In this document: one piece after another, positions 54,151 to 64,000 of the stretch | Numbering within the stretch: the first letter of the stretch is position 1 | Layout of the letters: each line of letters starts with the position of its first letter | NCBI RefSeq assembly: GCF_019279795.1 | Contig: NC_056730.1 | Span: forward strand, 612,229,390-612,293,389 | Source of the DNA: Protopterus annectens | Taxonomy: Eukaryota > Chordata > Ceratodontiformes > Protopteridae | DNA: 64,000 bases | Reading direction: 5' to 3' | The notes under the pieces: generated by a model | Seen by the model: only the letters and a program-made list of their open reading frames with translations | Told to the model about the DNA's origin: nothing | Database searches by the model: none | Made by a program: the position numbers and the translations under genes

Positions 54151-54865
54151 GTAGGAACCCACAGAATTACACCTCTCTTTGACTCACACATACAGTAAAA
54201 GGGATGCCTCACATGACACTATCTGTGCTTAACCACGTATAAGGAGTGACATAGTCAGCCCTCCATCACCCTCCTCAATACTGACACAGCCACAAGGTAA
54301 GTCACTATTCCTGTCAATTGCTGAATGGAGTATTATGTGTTGTTACTTGTATCTATGGTATGGATGTGAACATGCAAGGGAATCAGGTTGCTGAATGGGA
54401 TGCCAGCAGATAGTAGACACCTATTGTGGCAGCATGAGATCTGTAACAAATACTGGTGTCACCATAGTAGCCAGTACTAGATAAGATGACAAAACTCACT
54501 GCAGGAAATGTGCTGGGCCACATATGCGTCCATAGGACACACACATGCCAGTCAGGGAGGCTCACGTACCCATCAACAGTCTCAGCCAGCAGAACAGGTG
54601 TAGACAAACACAAACAAAGGCAGTGCTAAGGCCACTGATTGATGGCTATGGAGGACATCCCCCCCAGACCTACACAGACAGACCACAACGGGTCAGGCAG
54701 TGGGATGTTAGTTCTGATGGGTAAGAAGTCAGAAACTGAAATGTAGCTCAATCAAACCTAAGACCTGTAGTACACTGATATGCCTCTAGTCAGCATGATA
54801 GGTCAGAAAACAGAATGAAATGGAGTACCTGAAATACCAGTGCAGTCATAGCAAATGTGTACAAG
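54151..54865. other. Probable 3' part of Harbinger copy 2, unassigned
   Basis: No coding signal is visible on either strand and no terminal inverted repeat was found. The sequence runs into the minisatellite. Confidence 0.35.
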
Positions 54866-55645
54866 TGTCAGGTGTGCCCCCCCCCAATCCTATGTAGAAA
54901 TGTAGTAACAGTCAGGTGTGCCCCCCAATCCTATGTAGAAATGTATTAACAGGTGTGTCCCCCAATCCTATGTAGAAATGTAGTGACAGTCAGGTGTGCC
55001 CCCCAATCCTATATAGAAATGTAGTAACAGTCAGGTGTGCCCCCCCCAATCCTATGTAGAAATGTAGTGACAGTCAGGTGTGCCCCCAATCCTATATAGA
55101 AATGTAGTAACAGTCAGGTGTGCCCCCCCAATCATATGTAGAAATGTAGTAACAGTCAGGTGTGCCCCCCAATCCTATGTAGAAATGTAGTAACAATCAG
55201 GTGTGCCCCCCCCCAATCCTATGTAGAAATGTAGTAACAGGTGTGTCTCCCAATCCTATGTAGAAATGTAGTAACAGTCAGGTGTCCCCTCCCAATCCTA
55301 TGTAGAAATGTAGTGACAGGTGTGCCCCCCAATCCTATATAGAAATGTAGTAACAGTCAGGTGTGCCCCCCCAGTCCTATGTAGAAATGTAGTAACAGTC
55401 AGGTGTGCCCCCAATCCTATATAGAAATGTAGTAACAGTCAGGTGTGCCCCCCCAATCCTATGTAGAAATGTAGTAACAGTCAGGTGTGCCCCCCAATCC
55501 TATGTAGAAATGTAGTAACAATCAGGTGTGCCCCCCCAATCCTATGTAGAAATGGATTAACAGTCAGGTGTGCCCCCCCATCCTATGTAGAAATGTAGTA
55601 ACAGTCAGGTGTCCCCCCCCCATCCTATGTAGAAATGTAGTAACA
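54866..55645 (+). repeat. Minisatellite, 19 units of about 41 bp
   Basis: The unit is built of GTCAGGTGTGCCCCCC, AATCCTATGTAGAAATG and TAGTAACA. I count 19 occurrences of TAGAAATG. Length varies through the C run (4 to 9 C) and through loss of GTCA in some units. TATGTAG and TATATAG variants occur; three of the four TATATAG units directly follow a GTGACA variant or a fixed partner, hinting at a two-unit higher-order repeat. Non-coding. Confidence 0.95.
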
Positions 55646-55921
55646 TGCATGTGTAGGTATAATAACTGTGGTGCCCAGATCACCTGAGCTGGGCAAGGTA
55701 GCAGGATAGATTGTAGCATGTGCACAATATGCAAGGCTGTGTGTGTTAGGTTGGTGTGTGTTGTATATTGTGTGAGAGTGGTCAGTATGTATGCATGGTG
55801 AGGTTTGTCCTGGTGGCCACTGGCCAGTACTGATGATGACAGGGCCACGTTCTCACAACTGCAGTGCCAAAAACAATTCTATTCTTCCCAGCAAAATACA
55901 TTCCAGCAGTCTTTCAGCTTT

Positions 55922-56178
55922 TTCCGGTTAGGAGTTGCCATAGTGGAACTCTGGTCATGGATGGCAGTGGATTTTTATGGTGCTGAGTTGCCAGCCCGAC
56001 ACCCAACTTTCAAAGAAGGCACACCCATTCATGCATGCACCTACCTGCATGTCTTTAATGTCACTCGACTGTGGGGAGGACATGCAGACTCCACGCAGAA
56101 GGTGCTCTAGCCAAGAATCGAATGAGAGAACCTCTTGCTGTGAGCCGACAATGCTAACTGCTGCACCACCGTGGCTCC
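55922..56178 (-). mobile_element. tRNA-derived V-SINE-like element
   Basis: On the minus strand the head (56178-56107) reads GGAGCCACGGTGGTGCAGCA, GTTAGCATTGTCGGCTCACA, then GAGGTTC and ATTCGATTC. This gives the A-box GGTGCAGCAGTTAGC and the B-box TTCGATTC of a tRNA-type polymerase III promoter. The body GAGTCTGCATGTCCTCCCCA and ACATGCAGGTAGG is the central domain typical of vertebrate V-SINEs. The 3' tail is not clear. One of the better-preserved short elements in the window. Confidence 0.8.
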
Positions 56179-58380
56179 AGCAGTAAGCTATAGTAAATGT
56201 TCAGAAGTAATATGTGTCATCATCTGAAAGATGGCATGAATGTGGGCCCAGACATACTAGCAGTACACAGGGGGAATTATCCCAGACAGACAGTGTATAG
56301 TATGTATCTGTCAAATGGACACACCCTTGGTATTGTACATACAGGTTAGCAGCACATTATTTGGGCTTGTAGTAGGGAATACCGATGTCATCTGGCCAAA
56401 CACTGGCAGACCACAAAGATCATAGGTATGAAGTATTAAGAAGCAGCTGATGTCCCTGCACAAGCCAGCATAAGTGGAATGCCCCATGCATATCTGTGAG
56501 TCAGATGCAAGTAGTGTCCATAGCACACATGCACCCAGCTCACCCCACCACCACCCACAGATGCCTCTCCAGTCTTATCCCTGCTGTTGGGAATGAGTAC
56601 AATATGACCCCCACCTCTGTATGGCAATAGCTAAAGAATGCAGCATGCAAAACAGGTGTCCCATGCAGGTGTGTCCCTAGTTGTAAGCAACACCCTGCCA
56701 GCATCCACACCACTGGATCAATAATGACAGAAAGTATTGGCATGGACACCTTGTACACCTACCCTGTCACCCCAGGGGAATATAGTGTATTGCAGTCTGG
56801 GACTGTAGGAGTGACAGAATGCAATGGCCTGCTACAGCTGGCCTGCATCACTACCAAATGGCCTACAGTCCTCTGTCAAAGGCCTGTGTTTCACCTGTAC
56901 TGCCAATGTATGTTATGTCATTGACTCCCAAATAACAATATAACACAGTTCACAGAACCCAAATGCAAGGCCATGTGGACAAATCTCAGTAACATGCCCA
57001 CTATGTCCTACTGCATGAACTGTGGACCAACACTAAATTACTGCTGGGATGAGGTGATAACTATAGGAAACATATCAGATAATGTTTACTTAATGTTTGG
57101 AAGAGGATAGAATAATGGGGGGGGGGGTAGAAGCATGGGTGGCATTTAGTGTGTGAAGTCCGAAACTCAGCTTTGTGCACATACTATCCCTGGCTGCAAA
57201 CACAAGAATGGGTGGCTACAAACCTGCTCATAAACCACAATGTGAAGGGGTAATATCCAGAATTATGACCCCTGCCTCTGGGTAACCTGTGTGAATCTGT
57301 ACAGCTGTGAGGTATGGCCATAGCAGGATATGGCCATGCTGTCATGTCGATGGGTGTACAAGCATGGGATCCACAGCCATCATTGTACCAAGGTGCTGAA
57401 CCATTTACACAGACCCGGCAGCAAGTGTCTGCAGCTTCCCCTCCAGAATGGCATTATTGTGTAAGAATATGTAAGCTGCTGACCACAATACTAGACACAG
57501 CTGCATTCACCCTGTGTTCCCCAGGACATCACTGCAAGCAAATATCTATACCTGACAGTACTTGGTGACATAAAACATCACAGTGTAAAACAGCACATAT
57601 ATCTGAATATCTCTGCTAGCACCAAGATGATGTAGCAGAAGCAGCACAGACACAATTGCCTACAGTAACCCACTATCCTTTGCCCATTTTGGCCCCATAG
57701 TGTCAACCGATATACAGATATCCTGCAGAAACACGTTGCTAGCTGTAGGAGTAGAAGACAAAAGTCTGCACTGGAGTACAATCTACCTGGAATGGATTCA
57801 CAAATTTAATACAGAAGGTCATACTGGGCATGCTCCCACACTTAGTGAAATGAAGGCCATGTCAGACAACAAAATACTGAAAGGTCATACTGGGCATGCT
57901 CACACACTTAAAGAAATGAAGCCCATGTCTGGCAACAACAGTGGACCATACATATCTGACAGTCGCAGATGTTAGTGCATACACTCCTCAGTACACACCA
58001 ATCATGCTTTGCACACACATTGGATAGGAATACACACATATATCCAAGGACAACACACTATAATAGGCCAAAAATACACATATACATAGATGTGTGGAAG
58101 AGAGTGACAGTGACAAAGAGCCACCCATCATGAGGCCTGTCCCACTCAGCACACATCCAATTGGCTAAAAAAAACATGATGTGCAAATGTCAATCATCGC
58201 AGGCATTTGCCTCTGGTGTCCCTCAGCACTATAGTGTCTGTGGTGCTTGTGCTAACTGTGTAGCATGACTGTACAAGTCAGTAGTCATCTAGCAGTTGTA
58301 TACATGTACCTGTGGAATATAAACCTGTGTGCGCCTGCGTGTTGTGTGTCTGCCTCTAGATGAATGGCTTATGGCCCATG
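56179..58380. other. Unassigned stretch without recognised genes
   Basis: The frames (for example 57314-57568 and 57700-57975) carry no motif. AAGGTCATACTGGGCATGCTC occurs twice, at about 57815 and 57881, a 66-bp local duplication. A G run (GGGGGGGGG) lies at 57118-57127. Confidence 0.4.
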
Positions 58381-59248
58381 CACACACAATGCACTCCCCA
58401 TTGCCCTACTATGGCAATCCTGCTAATGTCTTCAACTTGAAATACACCTTTGGGGAATAGCCAAGTAATCTCTGTGGCGTGTCCTATAACTGCGTAGTGT
58501 GATGTACTAGCTAGGTAGGAGTTCTAATCCCAGATGTGGCAAGTGTGTTTTTGTCTGTGTAGGGATCAATGCTTTTTAGGCCAGTCACACTCACTACAAT
58601 TTCAAATGCCCTACTTTGGCAGAGCTGCTGATGTCATCCACTTTGAAATACACCTTTGTGGAAGAAGTAGCCCTGTAATCTCCATGGCATGTGCTATAAC
58701 TGCGTAATTCTGTAGTGTAATGTACTAGTTAGGTAGAAGATCTAATCCCAGACATGGCAAGTGCAAAGGTTTGTGTGTGTTTGTCTGTATAGGGATCAAT
58801 GCTTTTGAGGCCATTCACTGTCACTACAACTTCCATTGCCCTACTTTGGCAAGCCTGCTGATGTCATTCACTTTGAAATACACCTTTGGGGAAAGAGTAG
58901 CCTTATAATCTCCGTGGCACATCCTATAACTGCGTAATGCTGTAGTGTGATATACTAGTTAGGTAGGAGTTTTATTCCCAGACATGGCAAGTATAAAAGT
59001 TTGTGTGTGTGTTTGCTTGTCTGTGTAGGTATTAATGCTTTTGAGGCCATTCACAGTCACTACAACAACTTTGAAATACACCTTTTGGGAAGAAGTTGCC
59101 TAGTAAGCTCTCTGGCCTGTGCTATAACTAAGTAATGCTATAGTATGATGTACTAGTTAGGTAGGAGTTCTATTCCCAGACACAACAACTGTGAAACTCT
59201 CTGCATGTTTGTAGGGATCAAATTTTTTTGGCCATTCAGTAACTACAC
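58381..59248 (+). repeat. Tandem tRNA-like repeat array (family B), left part
   Basis: CTTTGAAATACACCTTTGGGGA or a variant begins at about 58435, 58641, 58871 and 59070. Each unit continues TATAACTGCGTAATGCTGTA, GTGTGATGTACTAGTTAGG, TAGGAGTTCTAATCCCAGAC (B-box-like GTTCTAATCCC) and ATGGCAAGTG, then TTTGTCTGTGTAGGGATCAA, GAGGCCATTCAC and CTACTTTGGCAAGCCTGCTG. It continues after the CR1 insertion at 62092. The inverted array at 16.8-18.4 kb has the same unit. Confidence 0.85.
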
Positions 59249-62083
59249 ACACCTAAAATTGGAGGACATCGATAACTGTGCAGTGACAGAGACCTGATAC
59301 AAGGCTCCAGTGAGCACCCCTGCAATTCCAGGTACAGCTCTCACCACACCTGTTGGGCACCAAACCAGGACCAAAACAATAAAGGTGGAGAAGTGTCCAT
59401 ATTCACCAAGGATATTCATACCACCAGGCTATTTGCCCAACAGAATGTGTCTGAAATACCCTTGGTGCAACTAACAGTAGGTTAGACTGCATTCCAGATA
59501 GTATAGCTTGCTACAGATCCCCCACCATGCCCCATGATACCCACTACAGCTTTTGAAACGTACTGTGAAATATTATGATACAAGCAAACACCCTAATACT
59601 GGGTGACTTACACTACCCTGCCATTAACTAGGAAAACTACTTGTGTAGCAGCACGTGTGCCCAACGGTTCTTGGAAGTCATAATTTTCAATGCCCTGGAC
59701 CAAGTAACCCACAGTCCCACCAGGGGCTTAAATATCCTAGACCTGGTCATTACCAACATGGAAAATCAATGTTCCACACCTATGGTCACCCCATAGATGA
59801 TAAGGCTGCCCATGAGCTAATCACCCTTAACATCAACATCCCTCCCCCACACACCAGTAAGGAAACCACTATAACACACATCTCCAAAGCCAATGTCATG
59901 CTGCATATGTCAGAAGTGACTAATATCATGACACCCATGCAGATGGGAACTGAAAGGATGACTGCTGAATCATACATGAAGGCACTGTACAAGCACATCC
60001 ACTTGTGCATGAATTGTGCCATCCAATATAGAACCAAGACGCTCCTCACCAAGAAAAGGAAGCCAATGTGGTGGCCCCCTGCCATAAACATACTGTACAA
60101 CAAAAGGAGGAAACTGTTGCAGAAATGGGGGAATTTCCAGAATGCAAAATACTCCCTTACCAGCTACAGTAAGAAGCAGAGATCCCTCATAACATCCAAC
60201 AAAGCTAGTTACAAACACAATATAGCCAAATATATCAAATACAACTGTAAGCTGTTCCATAGCTATGTGAGGAATCTAAATGGCAATGCTCAGAACTGCT
60301 CTGAGCTACAACAGTATGGTATTAAATATACTGTTCCCAGGGATATTGCCCATATACTGGCAGATCGATTCAGTGCCAACTGCACCCCCCTCCCAACCCC
60401 CAAAGGGCCCATCTCAACATGGAAATATTGCCAGATTCTGGTAATAATGGCCACATAGGTAAAAACCACACTCTTCCGAGCTATGGCAACAGCAGCATGG
60501 GACCAGTCAACATCCTGGGATGTGTACTACATGAGCTATAAACTGAACTGGCACCTCACCTACATGCCATGTCTAATCATAGCCACACCTCAGGCTTCAT
60601 GCCCACTGTGTGGCACACAGCTACAATTATCCCAGTCCACAAGGGGGGAGCCACCTTGGATCCTGGGAACTACAGCCCCAGCAGTATGACATGCCTGATC
60701 TGCAAGGCCATGGAATGTATTATCTTGGAAATTAAAACAAAGACATTGGCAACCTGCAAACACTGGACCCTAACCAGGTTAGGTTTGTGAAGGGCCAATC
60801 ATGCCATCTCAACGTGAATGACAACTGTGAATCCATCTCCAGAGCTGTGGACAAGGATAAGGTGGTTCACACAGCCTATCTGGACCTTGCCAAGGCATTT
60901 GACACCATCCCCCAGTCTGGAATCATAGATAAATGTTTCAAGCTGGCCGTTAATCCTTATGTCACCCGATGGGCTGCCAACTGCTGTACTGACAGAACCT
61001 ACACTGTAAATGTAGGTGACACCAACCCCAGCCCCAGACAAGTCACAGTTGAAGTACCTTAGGGTTCAGTCCTGGCACCGCCCTTGTTTGGCATCTACTG
61101 ATCTGAAGTACAGTCCAATAGTAAGGGACTCTGGCAAACAAAGGTCGCAGATGACTGCACACTGGGAGCCAATATTGAATCCCCACATGATGTGAATATT
61201 CTACAGAAGGGCCTTACAGAAAGACATGCTTGGTGCCTGAGCCAAGGCCTCAAGATCAATGCCAAGAAATATATAGTTATCCCCTTTGGAAGGGAAATGT
61301 ACCTGTGAGGTACCACATAGGTGGTAGTACACTAAACACCTAAAGTGTGATAACAGACTTAGGGACGCAGGTGGACAGTGGTCTCACCTTTGATAACCAC
61401 ATCACCACAAAAGTCAGGAATTCCACCTATGTGGCACACCTCCCACTAAGGGCTTTACATGCAGGCAAAGGAGGCCATTGTCCCAATGTAGTCATCTCTC
61501 AGTAGACCCATTACTGACTACAATGGCCCATTACGTATGTACCTCACTTGACATCTGCAACAACTAGAGATGCTGCAGACATACCTCACTAAATGAATCA
61601 CAGGCCTAAACCAGATGCCCTATGCTGACCGTCTGAAAATCATCCAGCTATACTCTGTCATGCATTGTGTTTTCAGAGGCGATCTCTACTTAACCATATC
61701 ATGCCATGTCAAACCCACAGCTGTTAGACATGCTACACTTAAAGAATTTCAAACCCTCACTGCCACATGCTCCAGGGATCCAAATCTTGTCATCACAAAG
61801 AAAAATACATGTTGGAAGGATGTGTTCCTGACCCAGGGACTCCCCAGACTCTGGAATAGACTGCCCATACATGCCAAGCAGAGTGCCTCTTTGGCCCTCT
61901 TCAAAAGGAACCTGGACGAATGGATGGGAGATAGGAAATTGACTTCAGGGATCATGTCAGCTGCCTTGCTAGACAGGGGTCCAGGGAAGTAAATATTGTG
62001 GGAAGACATAGCCAGGGAACTGTCATGTCTTGGCATGTATAGGCCCTAGGGCCAATAGCCTAGTATCAACCTATGAACCTATG
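59249..62083 (+). mobile_element. CR1-like LINE inserted in the family B array
   Basis: A plus-strand copy running from the endonuclease start (AAATTGGAGGACATCGATAA encodes LEDIDN, matching MENID) to the 3' end (GCCAATAGCCTAGTATCAAC followed by CTATGAAC repeated). It is 5'-truncated just inside the endonuclease. AACTACAC at 59241-59248 and 62084-62091 flanks it as a probable 8-bp target duplication. Tandem repeat units resume on the right. Confidence 0.9.
59655..61992 (+). pseudogene. CR1 ORF2 linker and reverse transcriptase, broken
   Basis: Frame 59655-60458 (267 codons) covers the linker: PMWWPPAINILYNKRRKLLQ, then LFHSYVRNLNGNAQNCSEL and RDIAHILADRFSANCT. Frame 60569-60790 has GFMPTVWHTATIIPVHKGG. 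Frame 60787-61062 has GQSCHLNVND and AYLDLAKAFDTIPQ with the catalytic Asp. Around 61060 the GVPQGSVLG box contains a stop. TKVADDCTLGA near 61140-61172 keeps ADD but not the Phe. Frame 61615-61992 is the C-terminal domain (CWKDVFLTQGLPRLWNRLP; FKRNLDEWMGDRK). Several frameshifts; inactive. Confidence 0.88.
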
Positions 62084-62091
62084 AACTACAC

Positions 62092-62760
62092 TTTCCATTG
62101 TCCAACCTTGGCAAGGTTGCTGATGTCATTCACTTTGAAATACACCTTTGGGGAGTAAGTAGGCCAGTAATCTCTGTGGTGCATTCTATACCTGTATAAT
62201 GCTGTAGTGTGATATATTACTTAGGTAGGAGTTCTATTTCCCAACATGGCAAGTGTAAAACTTTGATTCTGTTTGTCTGTGTAGTAAGCAATGTTTTTGA
62301 AGCCATTTACAGTCACTACAACCTCCACTGTCCTACTTTGGCAAGCCTGCTAATGTCATTCACTTTCAAATACACATTTGGGGAAAGACTAGCCCAGTAA
62401 TCCTCGTTGCTTGCCCTATAACTGTGTAATGCTGTAGTGTGATATACCTAGTTAGGTAGTGTTCTATGCGCAGACATGGCAAGTGTAGAAGTTTGTCTGT
62501 GTAGGGAGCAATGCTTTTGAGGCCATTCACAGTTACTGCAACCTCCATTGCCCTACTTTGGCAAGCATGCTGATGTCATTCACTTTGAAATACACCTTTG
62601 GGGAAGGAGTAGCACAGTAACTTCTGTGGCGCATGTTATAACTGTGTAATGCTGTAGTGTGATGTAGTACTTAGGTAGGAGTTCTAATCCCAGACATGGC
62701 AACTGTGAGACTTGGTGTGTGTGTGTTTGTTATTCGTGTCCTGTGTGGAGGTAGCTGTAA
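62092..62760 (+). repeat. Tandem tRNA-like repeat array (family B), right part
   Basis: Three more units, with CTTTGAAATACACC at 62133, 62363 (CTTTCAAAT variant) and 62583, a period of 220-230 bp. Each has the TAATGCTGTAGTGTGAT and TTAGGTAG tRNA-like core. The last unit decays after 62720. Confidence 0.85.
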
Positions 62761-64000
62761 GCGTGTAACAACTGGACTCATTGCGGAGTGGGTTTTGCAC
62801 ATTTCTTATATGCTGGGTCTATTATATGTCACAATGTCCAACTTACAAGGATAACAGATGTCAAATAGCAGAGAGGCTGGGGTAGAGAATCCATACTCTT
62901 ACATGTGACATCAAGGCCTGGCGAACAATATAGGCAACCCTTGTATTACGCAGAAAACACTATCAACTCATGTCTCATACACAAACACACTTGGCTAGGC
63001 AATAACTACTATGTTGGTAGCTCCCTGCATATTGCCCACAGATAGTAACCATGGTGCGATTGCAGTGGACTTCAAAGGACATGGCACCCTGTACCATCCC
63101 TGCAATAGGCACATAATTGCATACAGTGCTCCTTTACTATGTTCCACACTGGACACCTGCAACACCTGTAAAGCCAGAAAATGTAACCAACAAAGGACAT
63201 ACCATGCCTTATACACATGCCCTGTATGGACAGATGCCACTGACACCAGGGAATACCTGTATCATGCTGTCAATGTAGGTGCAGGGTCAACTTGGTGTCC
63301 ATTGCCAGTTCTCGCCACATGAGTCCAGGAATCGCACATCTGATGATAAATATTTGTGTACACAACATGCCCCCAGACAGCCCAGGTACACTCCCATGTG
63401 TCACAGAACATGAATGTGGGACGTGTGCACATCCCAGACACTGTCCATGTCATGGACTATTGAACACATACATGGCAAACATTGCACAGCACTGGCCACA
63501 GACAATAGTTACCCAGATGACTGGATGGTGAATCCAATAACCACCTGTGTGGGCCAATCTAGACACTACACCCTTGAACCACACAGCAGACCATTGTCAT
63601 GTGGCCTGATTCCAAGGTATACCCTTTACCTAGCCTTGTACAGCCTTCTGGCACAGTCAACCACTACATGCATGTGAAGCAATGCACCCATGCATGTCAG
63701 TACTGGCAACCTGTGTCTGTGTGTGTGTGGAGTATAATGATTTGGATGCCATTCACACTCACTACACCTCCCATTGGCCTACTGAAGCATGCCTTCTAAT
63801 GTCAAACACTCTGGTATACCCTTTGCCCATATATCATCCTGATAACCCCTGTGGTGCACGTGATACCTGCATTTTACTGTATTGTGGCAAACTAGCTAGT
63901 TAGGAAGTCTAATCCTGACCCTGCCAACTGTGATAATGTGTGTTAGTCCCTGAGAGAGTGTGGCTGTGTTGACCTTGACACCTGTTCATGTGGACAGGCA
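62761..64000. repeat. Mostly unassigned; one diverged family B unit at the end
   Basis: 62761-63690 shows no gene or repeat I can name; the frame at 63011-63322 is motif-free. 63710-63940 resembles family B: TGTGTGGAGTATAATGATTTGG, GCCATTCACACTCACTAC, CCCATTGGCCTACTGAAGCA, GCTAGTTAGGAAGTCTAATCC. It lacks the CTTTGAAATACACC motif in clear form. It runs to the window edge. Confidence 0.4.

Noticed and set aside
54866-55645. CRISPR array
   Set aside because: Repeats are contiguous with no unique spacers, and the window is eukaryotic.

Overview
The window looks like intergenic, repeat-saturated DNA from a vertebrate with a large genome, probably a non-amniote such as an amphibian, a lungfish or a basal ray-finned fish. 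The sequence does not fix the species. The reasons are the mix of elements: CR1-type LINEs with an octamer tail, a DIRS-type tyrosine-recombinase retrotransposon, Penelope-like elements (PLEs), PIF/Harbinger transposases with Myb/SANT partner genes, an L1/Tx1-like LINE, a tRNA-headed V-SINE-like element, MITEs, long (CA)n/(GT)n runs and low CpG. I found no convincing host gene, tRNA gene or rRNA gene. All matches come from reading motifs and comparing copies within the window, not from database searches.

Layout. 0-13 kb: a polymeric tRNA-like SINE array (347-811), an old CR1 (3501-6345, minus), a short CR1 tail (7435-7683), a decayed spliced Myb/SANT gene of Harbinger type (7926-9871, plus), another old CR1 (10821-11800), and a PLE 3' end with a hammerhead ribozyme (12250-12720). 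13-24 kb: CR1 (13495-15530), tandem tRNA-like repeats (16800-18430 and 19909-20367), CATACCTCTCAAC MITEs, and a Harbinger transposase (21401-22489, minus). 24-30 kb: L1/Tx1-like fragments (23802-24300 and 29371-29760) and a second Myb/SANT remnant (25316-25690). 30.7-35.6 kb: a structurally complete but frame-broken DIRS element on the minus strand, with inverted terminal repeats and an internal complementary region. 40.0-40.9 kb: a third, older Harbinger transposase.

41.5-46.8 kb is the best-preserved part: a near full-length CR1 (minus; ORF1 with a zinc knuckle and SGNH esterase, ORF2 with APE endonuclease and RT, broken between them) lies directly against a PLE (plus; C-terminal RT, GIY-YIG endonuclease and a hammerhead ribozyme). 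A palindromic GTCGAC MITE follows. 48.2-50.2 kb is another CR1. 52.9-54.2 kb is a Harbinger transposase (plus) sharing its promoter layout with the 21-22 kb copy. 54.87-55.65 kb is a minisatellite of 19 units of about 41 bp. 55.92-56.18 kb is the V-SINE-like element. 58.4-62.8 kb is a tandem array of about 200-230 bp tRNA-like units, split by a 2.8-kb CR1 with a probable 8-bp target duplication.

How the parts work together: most of these are separate selfish elements of different ages, nested in one another. The functional logic that can still be read lies within elements: CR1 ORF1+ORF2; DIRS gag/RT/RNase H/recombinase with termini copied in its internal complementary region; PLE RT/endonuclease followed by a self-cleaving RNA; and Harbinger transposase plus Myb-like DNA-binding partner. 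The most notable signal is the pair of hammerhead ribozymes whose stem I sequences differ but still pair.
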